From: CAYTPI01 sp964439625
GTDB lineage: Bacteria > Chloroflexota > Anaerolineae > Aggregatilineales > UBA3940
Length of the DNA: 64,000 bases
Direction: 5' to 3'
NCBI GenBank assembly: GCA_964439625.1
Contig: CAYTPI010000008.1
Location: 1-64,000 of the forward strand
The notes under the pieces are model-generated. The model was not told the DNA's origin, ran no database searches, and saw only the letters and a list, made by a program, of their open reading frames with translations. This document shows positions 27,808 to 36,979 of the stretch, piece after piece; the stretch's first letter is position 1; every line of letters starts with the position of its first letter. The translations under genes and the position numbers were made by a program.

Positions 27808-29472
27808 ATGAGTAGACCCAGTTGGATCGGATATCGACTTAGTGATCGGTATCAAATTGAAGAACTCTTAGGTCAAGGTGGTATGTCTGCGGTATACCGT
27901 GCCATAGACCCAAATCTCCGCCGGTCAGTCGCAATCAAGCTGATACATTCCCACATCTCACAGGATGCTGGTTTTCTTCGGCGTTTCACAGACGAGGCGG
28001 CGAATGTCGCCCAGTTGAGCCATCCTAACATTATTCAAGTCTACGACTTTAACCAAGATCAAGGTAGCTACTATATGGTGCTGGAATTGATCAATGGTGT
28101 GACCCTTCAAGAAGAGTTGGAAGCACTTGAAGACAGTGACCAGACGATGTCTTATGATAAGGTCATTCAGGTTGCAGCGGATGTTTGCGACGCTGTGCAA
28201 TATGCGCATGAACGCGGTCTACTACACCGTGATATTAAGCCTGCCAATGTGATGCTGCGCGAGGACGGGCGCGCCGTTTTGATGGACTTCGGCATTGCAA
28301 AAATTTTCGGCGGCACAAACCTCACAGGAACTGGCGCGATTATTGGGACAGTCCAATATATAGCTCCTGAGGTCATCGAAGGGAATGACCCTGACCACCG
28401 CCTTGACATCTATGCCATTGGCGTGATGCTTTATGAGATGTTGAGTGGGCAACCACCGTTCAATGCTGACTCTGCTATTGCGGTCTTAATGAAGCATGTC
28501 AATGAGCCTGTCCCCGATCTTCGCAAGGCCAGTCCGGCTGTCCCGGACGGCCTCGCATCAGTCGTTGAGAAGGCGTTGGCAAAGAGGCCAGATAACCGTT
28601 ACCAAACCGCCGCTGAATTAGCCCATGCGCTGCGCACAGCCGACCTCACTGGTTCCACAGTAGCGGCTAGCATCCCAAGGACAGAGGTAATCCCAGTCCA
28701 GCAAGCAACTCCTATTGAACCTGTGCAGCAGCCTGCACCTTCAATGGGGGCACAGCCAATGCCCGCGGCGGCCCTACCTGCTCCGCCAGTTCGTGTTGAT
28801 GCGGCTCAATCTCAGTCGCAACCACAGTCCGGTAAGAAGAAATCAAATTCGTCTGCGCTGCTCATTGCAGGGGGTGGTGCGTTTGTCGTTCTGATCGGCA
28901 TGGTACTGCTCGGTGTCTTTGTGATCTCAGGAATTACCAACAACAATGATGACGATCAAGCAGCTAACTTACAGATTGCTGAGGTTGATGTGGCTGATGA
29001 CGGTGGTAATGATGATGGACAGGCAACGGCTGTACCGACGGATCCGCTTGCTGCTGAACCAACAACAGTACCACTACTAGCCACTGCTACTGCCACTGCC
29101 ACTGCCACTGCCACTATCATAGCAATCCCTACTGAATTCCCTACCCCATACGTCAATATGACAAGTATCGAAGTCGATGAATTTGGTCACTATGTCGTTT
29201 TGTACGACACGTATGGCTATGAGCCAGCATTTGGTGGGATGCATGTTCATTTCTTCTTCGACACAGTATCTCAGGCTGAGGCAGGCGTACCCGGAGCTGG
29301 ACCATGGGTTGTATGGTACGAGCCTAATCGATTTGATCAATATACGACAGGCTCCCGTCCCGCGGCGGCTACGATGATGTGTGCGCTAGTTGCTAACACC
29401 GACCACTCTATTCAGATGGATACAGGCAACTGCCTGCCACTACCGGACGTTGAGGCTGTTCAGTACGAATAG
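27808..29472 (+). CDS. Membrane Ser/Thr protein kinase with unknown C-terminal ectodomain
   Basis: This 554-aa Hanks-type kinase has its catalytic domain at about residues 13-278: GQGGMSAV at 22-29, Lys44, HRDIKPAN at 140-147, DFG at 160-162 and APE in the activation segment. A Gln/Pro/Ala-rich juxtamembrane linker (280-348) leads to one transmembrane helix at about 350-375. An acidic then Thr/Ala-rich stalk (377-440) follows, and a final domain of about 110 residues with HVHFFFDTVSQAEAG and two cysteines (Cys525 and Cys542). That domain is not one I recognise. The next gene, a GT2 glycosyltransferase, starts three bases after the stop, so the kinase is likely co-transcribed with envelope genes. 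Confidence 0.92.
   Translation: MSRPSWIGYRLSDRYQIEELLGQGGMSAVYRAIDPNLRRSVAIKLIHSHISQDAGFLRRFTDEAANVAQLSHPNIIQVYDFNQDQGSYYMVLELINGVTLQEELEALEDSDQTMSYDKVIQVAADVCDAVQYAHERGLLHRDIKPANVMLREDGRAVLMDFGIAKIFGGTNLTGTGAIIGTVQYIAPEVIEGNDPDHRLDIYAIGVMLYEMLSGQPPFNADSAIAVLMKHVNEPVPDLRKASPAVPDGLASVVEKALAKRPDNRYQTAAELAHALRTADLTGSTVAASIPRTEVIPVQQATPIEPVQQPAPSMGAQPMPAAALPAPPVRVDAAQSQSQPQSGKKKSNSSALLIAGGGAFVVLIGMVLLGVFVISGITNNNDDDQAANLQIAEVDVADDGGNDDGQATAVPTDPLAAEPTTVPLLATATATATATATIIAIPTEFPTPYVNMTSIEVDEFGHYVVLYDTYGYEPAFGGMHVHFFFDTVSQAEAGVPGAGPWVVWYEPNRFDQYTTGSRPAAATMMCALVANTDHSIQMDTGNCLPLPDVEAVQYE
29080..29115 (+). repeat. Hexanucleotide tandem repeat inside the kinase stalk
   Basis: Six copies of GCCACT (the second is GCTACT) run in frame and encode alternating Ala-Thr in the extracytoplasmic stalk of the kinase. 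Copy number could change stalk length without shifting the frame. Confidence 0.8.
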
Positions 29473-29475
29473 GCC

Positions 29476-30459
29476 GTGAATGTCTCCCTGATTGTCACTG
29501 TCTTAAACGAAGGTGACAGTATCCGTGCGCTGCTCGATTCAATCGTTGAGCAAACTTATCAACCCGATGAGGTGATCATCTGCGATGGTGGCTCAGATGA
29601 TAATACGGTTGACATCCTCAATAGTTATGCAAAGCAGCTTCCACTGACGGTGATCGTCCAAGAGGGGACCAACATCGCTGAGGGGCGTAATACAGCGATT
29701 GCCGCCGCCTCCAACGATTTAATTGCCGTCACAGATGCCGGTGTGCGCCTTCACCGAGATTGGCTGTATCATCTGCTAGCTAAACACCAACCTACAAACG
29801 AGAATCAATCTGTGGCGGGCTTTTTCCTGCCTGATACAGATACGCCTTTCGAAGTTGCGATGGGTGCCACTGTTCTCCCTGAACAGCAAGACATCAACCT
29901 AGCGAAATTTATGCCATCAAGCCGCTCGGTTCTGCTGCACAAATCAGCATGGCAGCGCGTTGGCGGTTACCCCGAGTGGCTCGACTTCTGTGAAGACCTC
30001 ATTCTTGACTTCAACATTCACACTGCAGCTGGTGGCTTTGATTTTGCGCCGGACGCCATCGTCTATTTTAGACCACGCGCAAGCTTGCGCGCTTTTTGGA
30101 AGCAATATTATCAATATGCCCGGGGCGATGGAAAAGCCAACCTGTTCTTCAAACGGCATGCAATTCGCTACCTAACATATCTTGTGGCCCTACCAGCGAT
30201 TATATTAGCGGGACTTGTACTTAACCCTTTATGGTGGTTTCTCTTGCTATTTGGCGGCTTATATATGGTGTGGGTGCCTTACAGACGTTTGTTTAACCAA
30301 TGGAGCCACCTTACGCCATTGGGAAAAATACAAGCCTTTCTTCAGGTGCCCGTCATTCGGATTTATGGTGATATCGCAAAGATGTTCGGCTACCCGGTTG
30401 GTGTGGTTTGGCGTTGGACGAATAGCCCTCCTGACTGGCGAATACAGTCACATGTCTGA
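29476..30459 (+). CDS. Glycosyltransferase family 2 protein
   Basis: This 327-aa GT-A fold transferase has the GT2 N-terminal signature VSLIVTVLNEGDSIRALLDS, the nucleotide-binding EVIICDGGSDDNT and a metal-binding acidic motif around AVTDAGVRL. Hydrophobic helices at about residues 236-275 anchor it in the membrane, as in polyprenyl-linked sugar or hopanoid glycosyltransferases. The start is GTG at 29476, three bases after the kinase stop. The following PAP2 gene begins eight bases before its stop. A role in lipid-linked glycan synthesis under the neighbouring kinase is plausible but unproven. Confidence 0.88.
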   Translation: MNVSLIVTVLNEGDSIRALLDSIVEQTYQPDEVIICDGGSDDNTVDILNSYAKQLPLTVIVQEGTNIAEGRNTAIAAASNDLIAVTDAGVRLHRDWLYHLLAKHQPTNENQSVAGFFLPDTDTPFEVAMGATVLPEQQDINLAKFMPSSRSVLLHKSAWQRVGGYPEWLDFCEDLILDFNIHTAAGGFDFAPDAIVYFRPRASLRAFWKQYYQYARGDGKANLFFKRHAIRYLTYLVALPAIILAGLVLNPLWWFLLLFGGLYMVWVPYRRLFNQWSHLTPLGKIQAFLQVPVIRIYGDIAKMFGYPVGVVWRWTNSPPDWRIQSHV

Positions 30460-30997
30460 ACGTAGCCCATGGCGACTATACTTGGCCCAACTTGACCAGT
30501 CTGCCGATACGCGTTGGAATCTGTCTCACAAAGATGACGCACGATGTACACAAGTCATATGGGTAATCGTCACCCATTCGGGTGATGGTTTGCTCACCCT
30601 AGTGTTGATGGGTCTCATCTACATCATTGGTACGCCAACTTGGCGAACGGTCATCCTAACCATGTTGGCGGCAGACGTGCTAACCACCGTCGTTGTACGA
30701 ATTATCAAAGTAACTGTTAAACGTCCCCGACCTGAGGGCAAATGGGGAGCCTTCTATCGTAGGACTGATCCGCACTCATTTCCATCAGGGCATGCCGGGC
30801 GCGCTGGCGCGCTGGGTGCCGTCGGCTTAATGTTTAGCCCTTTCTGGTTGAGTGTACCTATATTTCTGTGGGGGATACTGGTTACAATCTCCCGGATTAT
30901 CCTTGGTGTCCATTTTGCCTCTGATGTTATCGTTGGCTATGGTGTTGGTCTCATTGTGGGCTTATTGACCGCGACCCTCACTATAATTTTTATATAG
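30452..30997 (+). CDS. PAP2-family membrane phosphatase (undecaprenyl-diphosphatase-like)
   Basis: This 181-aa integral membrane phosphatase shows all three PAP2 motifs: KVTVKRPRPEG (Lys90-Arg91-Pro92 region), PSGH at 111-114, and SR-x5-H-x3-D (Ser147, His154, Asp158). Members remove phosphate from undecaprenyl diphosphate or phosphatidic acid on the outer membrane face. The ATG at 30452 overlaps the GT2 gene end by eight bases; longer upstream frame lies inside GT2 and is not used. It completes a kinase-GT2-phosphatase operon that fits lipid-carrier recycling. Confidence 0.88.
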   Translation: MSERSPWRLYLAQLDQSADTRWNLSHKDDARCTQVIWVIVTHSGDGLLTLVLMGLIYIIGTPTWRTVILTMLAADVLTTVVVRIIKVTVKRPRPEGKWGAFYRRTDPHSFPSGHAGRAGALGAVGLMFSPFWLSVPIFLWGILVTISRIILGVHFASDVIVGYGVGLIVGLLTATLTIIFI

Positions 30998-31070
30998 CTC
31001 CGCCGCATAGCTCCACTACTGTCAGTGCGTTAGAATCATAGCGACAAGCACGCGCACAGAGAAACAAACA

Positions 31071-33860
31071 ATGGTTGCCAAAGAGCAAAAATTATTCGTC
31101 CTATTTGATGGTCATGGGTTGGCTTACCGCATGTACCATGCCATGCCAATGGAGCATTTCACCACGCATAGTGGCGAACCGACTAATGCCACTTTTGGCT
31201 TTATGCGAACGATGTTAGACCTGATCAACGCGGATAACCCGCCCGACTACTTAGCCGTCAGTTTTGATGCTGGCTTGAGTGGTCGAGAGGTTCGCTATAA
31301 AGACTACAAAGCCAACCGTGATGAGGCGCCAGAAGGGCTTGAGCCTCAAGTTGAGCGACTTCATCAGATTCTTGAGGCTTTCAATATCCCTATCCTTGAA
31401 GTGAAAGGGTATGAAGCTGATGATGTGATCGGCACGGTTGCTAAGCGCATCAGTCAGCGTGGTAATGTGCATACGTTGATCGTGACAGGCGACCGCGATC
31501 TGCTTCAGTTAGTGGATGATAACATCACCGCCCAACTGCCAAAGCGTGGTGGTGGTACAGTACGCTACGACTGGGACGGCGTTGTAGAAAAGATGGGCGT
31601 TCCACCCGACCAAGTAGTGGATTTCAAAGCCCTCGTCGGTGATTCATCAGACAATATTCCGGGTGTGGCAGGCGTCGGCAAGAAGACGGCGACCAAATTA
31701 CTAGAAGAATATGGCAGTGTAAAGAACATCTATGACAATCTGGAAAATATTTCGTCAACGCGTGCCCGCAACGCGCTAACAGGGGAACGAGAGCAGGCCT
31801 TTCTGAGCTATGAACTGGCTGAAATTATGACGGATGTGCCCATCGAATTTGAGCTTGAAGACAGCAAACTGGGTGGTTGGGACAGAGATCGAATTCTTGA
31901 ACTATTCCAAGAACTGGAGTTCCGCTCCCTTTCAGCACAAGTTCCAGGTACACCACCCAAGGTGGCGTCTTTGGGTCAGCAAATGCCGATGTTCGAGCCG
32001 GAAGCCCCAAAAAATAAAGTCACGACAGACACTGAGATTATCCTGACTGAAGCCCAATTGGCTGCTCTCGCGGCAACTCTCAACAAGGCTTCAGAGATCG
32101 CCTTTGATACCGAAACAACGGGCGTCTCTAAAATGGACGTGGCTCTGGTTGGTATCTCCTTTGCTGTGGAAGCAGGTACCGGATACTACATTCCAGTTGG
32201 GCATCAGAGCAGTGATGAAGAACAACTACCTATCGAAACAGTGATCGATGCTATTAGCCCAGCAATGACCAACCCAAATATCATGAAGTGTGCGCATAAT
32301 ATTAAGTTCGATGCGACTATACTCAAACGTTATGGGCTGGAAGTCGCCCCATTGAGTTTTGATACAATGCTCGGCGAATGGCTGGTGCACAACAGCAATT
32401 CCCGCGGGAAACTTGGGTTGAAGCCAATGGCATGGCGCGACCTTCAAGTTGATATGGTCGAGATTGAGGCGTTGATCGGCTTTGGGCGAAACCAGACCAC
32501 TATGGACTTCGTCAGCATTGACCGAGCTGCCCCCTATGCCGCGGCGGACGCTGATGTGACGTTGCAACTCGCACATATTGTCAGCAGGCGCTTGGATGAA
32601 AACCCTTACGCTCGCAAGCTGTTTGACGCGTTAGAGATGCCATTGGTACCTGTGCTGGTGCGGATGGAAATGCATGGTATCTTGGTTGATGTTCCCCTTT
32701 TGGAGGGATTGGCAGATGAAATCAATGGCAACCTTGATGAACTCTCGCAGGTTATCTATGACATTTGTGGTTACGAATTCAACCTGAACTCGCCGCAGCA
32801 GTTAAGTGACGCCCTGTTTGGCAAGTTGAACTTACCAACCGATGGCATCCGTAAGACAAAGAGAAGACATTACTCGACGGCGGCAAGCGTCTTAGAAACG
32901 CTGCAAACTGTTGATACAACTGGGATCATTTCTGCCCTGTCAGATTATCGTGAGTTAGAAAAGCTGCGGTCGACTTACATCGAGTCGCTACCGCAGATGG
33001 TCAACCAACAGACGGGCCGCATTCATACATCGTTCAACCAGACGAGGACGGTCACAGGGCGCTTGTCTTCAAGTGACCCAAATCTCCAGAACATCCCGAT
33101 CCGTACCGAGCAGGGACGGCGCGTCCGAAATGCGTTTATCGCGCCGGATGGTCACCAGTTAATTGGCGCAGACTACAGCCAAGTAGAGCTGCGCATTTTA
33201 GCGCATGTCTCTGGCGATGAAGGGCTGCGCTCAGCGTTTCTAGAAGGGCATGATATTCACTCGGCGACGGCATCAGCCGTATTCGATGTGCTACAAGATG
33301 ACGTTACCATTGAGCAGCGCAGCATGGCGAAGCGCGTTAACTTCGGCTTGATGTATGGAATGGGGCCGTATCGGCTCGCACGTGAGAGTGGCTATACGCT
33401 GCAAGAGGCTAAGGATTTTATCGAGACCTACTTTACGCAGTTCCCCAGTGTGCGCGGCTATTTCGATACGACCAAAAGAATGGCAGTCGAAAAGGGGTAT
33501 GTTGAGACGTTGTTCGGGCGGCGGCGCTACTTCGGTATCTTTGAAGAGGGTGATGACCGCGAACCGAACCAACACAATATCGCCCAGGCAGAACGCGAAG
33601 CGATCAATATGCCCATTCAAGGGACGGCGGCAGATATCATTAAAGTCGCTATGATCCAATTGGATGCAGCCCTACTTGAGCGTGGGCTGCAATCCAAGAT
33701 GCTATTACAAGTACACGACGAACTGATTTTTGAAGTACCCGATGATGAAGTTGATCAGATGATGGTACTGATCAAAGCGGTGATGGAAAACGCTTATAGC
33801 CTTGATGTGCCGCTCAACGTCGATATATACGCCGCGACAAATTGGGGTTCTCTGAAATAA
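31071..33860 (+). CDS. polA: DNA polymerase I
   Basis: This 929-aa family A polymerase has three domains. The 5' nuclease (about 1-290) includes DYKANRDEAPEGL and GDSSDNIPGVAGVGKKTA. The 3'-5' exonuclease (about 320-490) keeps its catalytic set, with Asp346 and Glu348 in FDTETTG, NIKFDATIL and YAAADADVTLQL, so proofreading should be active. The polymerase domain has GADYSQVELRILAH, RSMAKRVNFGLMYG (finger helix) and LLQVHDELIFEV. It replaces RNA primers and fills repair gaps. It stands alone and is followed by a strong terminator. Confidence 0.97.
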   Translation: MVAKEQKLFVLFDGHGLAYRMYHAMPMEHFTTHSGEPTNATFGFMRTMLDLINADNPPDYLAVSFDAGLSGREVRYKDYKANRDEAPEGLEPQVERLHQILEAFNIPILEVKGYEADDVIGTVAKRISQRGNVHTLIVTGDRDLLQLVDDNITAQLPKRGGGTVRYDWDGVVEKMGVPPDQVVDFKALVGDSSDNIPGVAGVGKKTATKLLEEYGSVKNIYDNLENISSTRARNALTGEREQAFLSYELAEIMTDVPIEFELEDSKLGGWDRDRILELFQELEFRSLSAQVPGTPPKVASLGQQMPMFEPEAPKNKVTTDTEIILTEAQLAALAATLNKASEIAFDTETTGVSKMDVALVGISFAVEAGTGYYIPVGHQSSDEEQLPIETVIDAISPAMTNPNIMKCAHNIKFDATILKRYGLEVAPLSFDTMLGEWLVHNSNSRGKLGLKPMAWRDLQVDMVEIEALIGFGRNQTTMDFVSIDRAAPYAAADADVTLQLAHIVSRRLDENPYARKLFDALEMPLVPVLVRMEMHGILVDVPLLEGLADEINGNLDELSQVIYDICGYEFNLNSPQQLSDALFGKLNLPTDGIRKTKRRHYSTAASVLETLQTVDTTGIISALSDYRELEKLRSTYIESLPQMVNQQTGRIHTSFNQTRTVTGRLSSSDPNLQNIPIRTEQGRRVRNAFIAPDGHQLIGADYSQVELRILAHVSGDEGLRSAFLEGHDIHSATASAVFDVLQDDVTIEQRSMAKRVNFGLMYGMGPYRLARESGYTLQEAKDFIETYFTQFPSVRGYFDTTKRMAVEKGYVETLFGRRRYFGIFEEGDDREPNQHNIAQAEREAINMPIQGTAADIIKVAMIQLDAALLERGLQSKMLLQVHDELIFEVPDDEVDQMMVLIKAVMENAYSLDVPLNVDIYAATNWGSLK

Positions 33861-33912
33861 CATATCGCGCTTGCCCTAATACCTCGGCGGCAGAAGTTAG
33901 GGGCACAAGACC

Positions 33913-33962
33913 AGGCAGCGCCTCATGGGTTGGTGTACCCGCAGAGGCGCTGCCTATTTTAT
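33913..33962 (+). terminator. Intrinsic terminator after polA
   Basis: A perfect 12-bp stem, AGGCAGCGCCTC (33913-33924) with GAGGCGCTGCCT (33944-33955), and a 19-nt loop are followed by ATTTTAT. It starts 53 bp past the polA stop. The reverse strand lacks an equally good T tract. Confidence 0.8.
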
Positions 33963-33976
33963 CTACCATTGCTGGT

Positions 33977-34930
33977 TTACTTGGCTGGCGCCGACTCTGG
34001 CTCAATGATGCTGCGCAGTCTACGCGGCTTCAGCTCAAGGTCGCCAACAATAATTGCCCCAAGGATGAGGGCACAGCCCAGCCCGGCTGCTAAGCCCAGC
34101 CGTTCCCCTGCGAGGTAACCAAATAACACCGCCCAGACAGGCTCCATCGCGTAGAATAACGCTGCTTTTGTGCTGTCTATGTACTGTTGTACCCACGTCA
34201 TGCCAACATATGTAATGCCTGTTGCGAACGTTGCCATATAGAGGATTGCCAGCAAAGCGCGTGTCGGTGGCAGAACAAGCGCTTCACTGGAAGCAAAAAA
34301 CAATAACCAATTGAGCACGACTGCTGTCGCGATCTGTAAAATGGTCAGGCGGAAGGCATCGTTACCCGGTGAGTAGTGACTGAGCGCAATAATATGTAAA
34401 GCAGCTACAAAAGCGCCCGTAAGTACCAGGCCTTCATCTTGTGTGAGTGTTAATGAGGCGTTGTCGTTCAAGGCAAGCAATGCCAACCCAGCAACTGACA
34501 TCAACACACTGATGAGCGTCATAGGCTTGGGGAGTGCCCTCGCAATCGGGATTGACAATATCGGCACAAATACCACGTATAGCGAGGTAATGAATGCTGC
34601 TTTACTGGATAATGTGCTCTCCAGGCCGAGGGTAATCAGAATGATACTGACAAACAACAGGACACCAGTAATGCTGCCGCCAACCAACTCTTGACGGGTA
34701 AACCCAGCCAGGCGACGGTGAAAAATTAACATGAGAAATGGCAGCGCGACTGAATAGCGCAGCGCCATGAACAATAGTGGTGTGGTCTGTTCAAGTGCAT
34801 TGCTAATGATCAAGAATGTGCTGCCCCACGTCATCGTCATCAATACCATTACACCAAAGATGATGACCATTGGGCGCTTGCGCCACTGACGCAAGACACT
34901 GCGTCGTGTGACGCGGAATACCAAACTCAT
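33977..34930 (-). CDS. EamA/DMT-family exporter paired with an Lrp regulator
   Basis: This 317-aa membrane protein has ten predicted helices in two EamA repeats, including GSTFLIISNALEQTTPLLFMA near the start and PVWAVLFGYLAGERLGLAAG at the end. I chose the ATG at 34928-34930 because CAGGGGGGTAAT gives a strong ribosome site there; the 12 extra upstream codons are unlike the family. It is 49 bp downstream of an Lrp/AsnC regulator on the same strand. By analogy with many Lrp-transporter pairs, it may export an amino acid that the regulator senses. Confidence 0.87.
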   Translation of the reverse strand: MSLVFRVTRRSVLRQWRKRPMVIIFGVMVLMTMTWGSTFLIISNALEQTTPLLFMALRYSVALPFLMLIFHRRLAGFTRQELVGGSITGVLLFVSIILITLGLESTLSSKAAFITSLYVVFVPILSIPIARALPKPMTLISVLMSVAGLALLALNDNASLTLTQDEGLVLTGAFVAALHIIALSHYSPGNDAFRLTILQIATAVVLNWLLFFASSEALVLPPTRALLAILYMATFATGITYVGMTWVQQYIDSTKAALFYAMEPVWAVLFGYLAGERLGLAAGLGCALILGAIIVGDLELKPRRLRSIIEPESAPAK

Positions 34931-34979
34931 ATTACCCCCCTGTAAGCTGATCATAGTGATGCACAAGAGGAGAACAACC

Positions 34980-35471
34980 TTAGGCGTCTGTTACATCCCC
35001 TTCCGCATTAGGTAGTAGAATATCTGTCTGTTCTTTGACGGTGTGCAGCACAATTGATGTCACTGTTCTGGTGATCACTTCGTGCGATACGATCTCCCAG
35101 ATCAGTTCGCGCAGAGCCGCCGTAGACTTAACCTTAGCCTTGATGAAATAACTATCTTCCCCATCAACATCATGACACTCCAGTATGCGGAGGTCATCCT
35201 GTACCCATGTCTCAAAATTGCCCGTATCTTCTGCGGAGCCATAGGCCGAGACACGAATGAAAGCGGTGACATCTAAAGCGAGATTACGTGCGTTGAGTAA
35301 CGCCGTATAGCGTTTGATTGTTCCACTTTGTTCAAGGCGCTGCACTCGTGCATACACTGACGGGCCAGTCAGCCCTACGGCTTTGCCAATTGCGGCATGG
35401 GTCATGCGACCATCCTGTTGAAGTAAACCCAGAATGGTCAAGTCGATGTCATCAACACTAATGTTATTCAT
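34980..35471 (-). CDS. Lrp/AsnC-family transcriptional regulator
   Basis: This 163-aa protein has an N-terminal helix-turn-helix (about residues 8-58: DLTILGLLQQDGRMTHAAIG and VYARVQRLEQSGTIKRY). The C-terminal RAM ligand-binding domain has VTAFIRVSAYGS and ILECHDVDGEDSYFIKAKV. Such proteins form octamers that sense amino acids. The EamA exporter gene lies 49 bp downstream and is a likely target. Its own promoter region contains an inverted repeat over a TATACT -10 box, consistent with autoregulation. Confidence 0.92.
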   Translation of the reverse strand: MNNISVDDIDLTILGLLQQDGRMTHAAIGKAVGLTGPSVYARVQRLEQSGTIKRYTALLNARNLALDVTAFIRVSAYGSAEDTGNFETWVQDDLRILECHDVDGEDSYFIKAKVKSTAALRELIWEIVSHEVITRTVTSIVLHTVKEQTDILLPNAEGDVTDA

Positions 35472-35483
35472 AATAGCTTTTGC

Positions 35484-35516
35484 CTAATTATCATTAGTAT
35501 AAAGCAACCCTAATTA
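35484..35516 (-). promoter_or_regulatory. Putative Lrp operator over the regulator's promoter
   Basis: CTAAT-TATC-ATTAG at 35484-35497 is an inverted repeat. It overlaps the minus-strand TATACT (35496-35501) 13-47 bp upstream of the Lrp gene. CCTAATTA occurs at 35483-35490 and again at 35509-35516, 26 bp apart. AT-rich repeated half-sites fit the loose Lrp-type consensus; binding is inferred. Confidence 0.45.
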
Positions 35517-35573
35517 AATTTCTATGCGTAAAAATAAGACTCAAGTAATAAAGTGTTTGTCAATGTGTGTTTT

Positions 35574-36746
35574 TTACACAGTTGGCTTTTCAAAGCGAAT
35601 GCGAAGGTCGCCATCTTCGAGTTTGGCTTGTGTGACTTCGAGGGCCCACAACGCTCTCGGTAATGCGATATTGCGCTTGTATGAACCGACTGACAACGTG
35701 ATCTCGTCCGAGGCATGGTACAGATCGAGGGTGGTTTTATTGGCGAACGGCAAGGGTACATGCAGCAAGTAAACGCCCTCTTCGATTATCTCTAGCTGAT
35801 GCAGTCGCCCTTTGTAGAAGTGGTCTGCGGGGTTGCGCTCACCGTAGATTTCGTTCGCCATCTCACGCAGTAGTTCAAGGCCACCCATTTCCTGCTGGAA
35901 TAACGGTGCGCGGAACTGTGGTAGTGGGTCAAAGCGCTCTTGAATCAACTGCATATTTTGGGCTTGCAGGTCTTTCCATGCCTGAAAATACGGGTCAGTG
36001 ACTGTCTCTGGGATCAGGCGGTTGGCGATCACCGCATCAACTGGATAACCGTATAAACTCAAGTAGGTGTAGGTACGTTGCGTCTCTTTGACTACCATCT
36101 GTTCGGGGTTAACGACCAGCCGCATCGATGATACGTCGCCATCAGCAAGCATGGCTCGGACGGTATCCAACTTATCAAACAGAGTCTCAACCGCTTGGAT
36201 TGCCTCAAGGTCTGGTGCGTTGACGCCTAATGGTTTTGCCACAGGTGAAAGGAACCGAGCAGCCGTCTTGCCCATCGGCAGCAACTTCTCGACCCACCAA
36301 CGTGCCACATCTGGTAGGCTTAACAAGCGCAGCGTTTCAGCGGTGGGTGCAGCATCAACGACGATTACATCATAGGTTCCGGCTCTAACATAGTCGTCAA
36401 GCCAAAGCAGACTGGCCCCCTCCTCCAACCCCGGCAGGATAGTAACCTCCTCAGCAATTACGTCTTGCACACCTCGTTGGGTGAACAGCCCGATCAAAAA
36501 TTGTTGAAAGGTGCCCCAGTATTTATCCATTGAATACTGAACATCAATTTCTTGTGCATCAAGGTTGGGGGCCACCGTCATTGGCTCTGGGCTGAGGTCT
36601 GTTCGAAGGGCGTCGCCAAGGGAGTGGGCACTATCTGTGCTAAATACGATGGAGCGTAAGCCAAGGTCGGCGCAGCGCAGGGCGGTTGCCGCAGCAACGC
36701 TGGTCTTGCCGACGCCACCTTTACCGGTAAAAACGAGAATCCGCAT
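35574..36746 (-). CDS. ArsA/GET3-family ATPase
   Basis: This 390-aa protein is a P-loop ATPase of the ArsA/Get3 group in the SIMIBI class. It has the deviant Walker A GKGGVGKTS at residues 8-16, then STDSAHSLGDAL (switch I, the A-loop), VVDAAPTAETLRLL (switch II) and a C-terminal HSP20-like beta domain (LHVPLPFANKTTLDLYHASD). ArsA proper has two ATPase halves; this one has one. The family serves arsenite efflux or tail-anchored protein targeting. No arsB, arsR or Get partner lies nearby, and the ArsA metal-binding cysteine pattern is not evident, so arsenic resistance is unlikely. Confidence 0.88.
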   Translation of the reverse strand: MRILVFTGKGGVGKTSVAAATALRCADLGLRSIVFSTDSAHSLGDALRTDLSPEPMTVAPNLDAQEIDVQYSMDKYWGTFQQFLIGLFTQRGVQDVIAEEVTILPGLEEGASLLWLDDYVRAGTYDVIVVDAAPTAETLRLLSLPDVARWWVEKLLPMGKTAARFLSPVAKPLGVNAPDLEAIQAVETLFDKLDTVRAMLADGDVSSMRLVVNPEQMVVKETQRTYTYLSLYGYPVDAVIANRLIPETVTDPYFQAWKDLQAQNMQLIQERFDPLPQFRAPLFQQEMGGLELLREMANEIYGERNPADHFYKGRLHQLEIIEEGVYLLHVPLPFANKTTLDLYHASDEITLSVGSYKRNIALPRALWALEVTQAKLEDGDLRIRFEKPTV

Positions 36747-36979
36747 GGAGAATGCTTTCTAAATGTCTAACGCTTGCTTCAATGGACTATATCGTACTCC
36801 GCCCAAAATGTTGGCGTAATCTATGATGCACATCTAGCTAATCAAACTATTGTTGCTTTGAAATCAACGTTGCGATTCTGCCATTCGATCCCATGTGATG
36901 TTACTATCTGTAGTCGATGTAAGTGACTCATTTTAACCTTAGACATGATAATCAGCATGCACCGAATAGAGAGGAACGC

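Noticed and set aside
32226..32576. A 116-codon minus-strand frame within polA
   Set aside because: It is antisense to the conserved exonuclease domain and has no domain or start signal.
34937..34966. Longer N-terminus for the EamA exporter
   Set aside because: The strong ribosome site lies inside this stretch and points to the ATG at 34928-34930.
36747..36979. Possible T-box leader upstream of tyrS
   Set aside because: No T-box sequence, specifier-like stem or terminator/antiterminator pair is visible.
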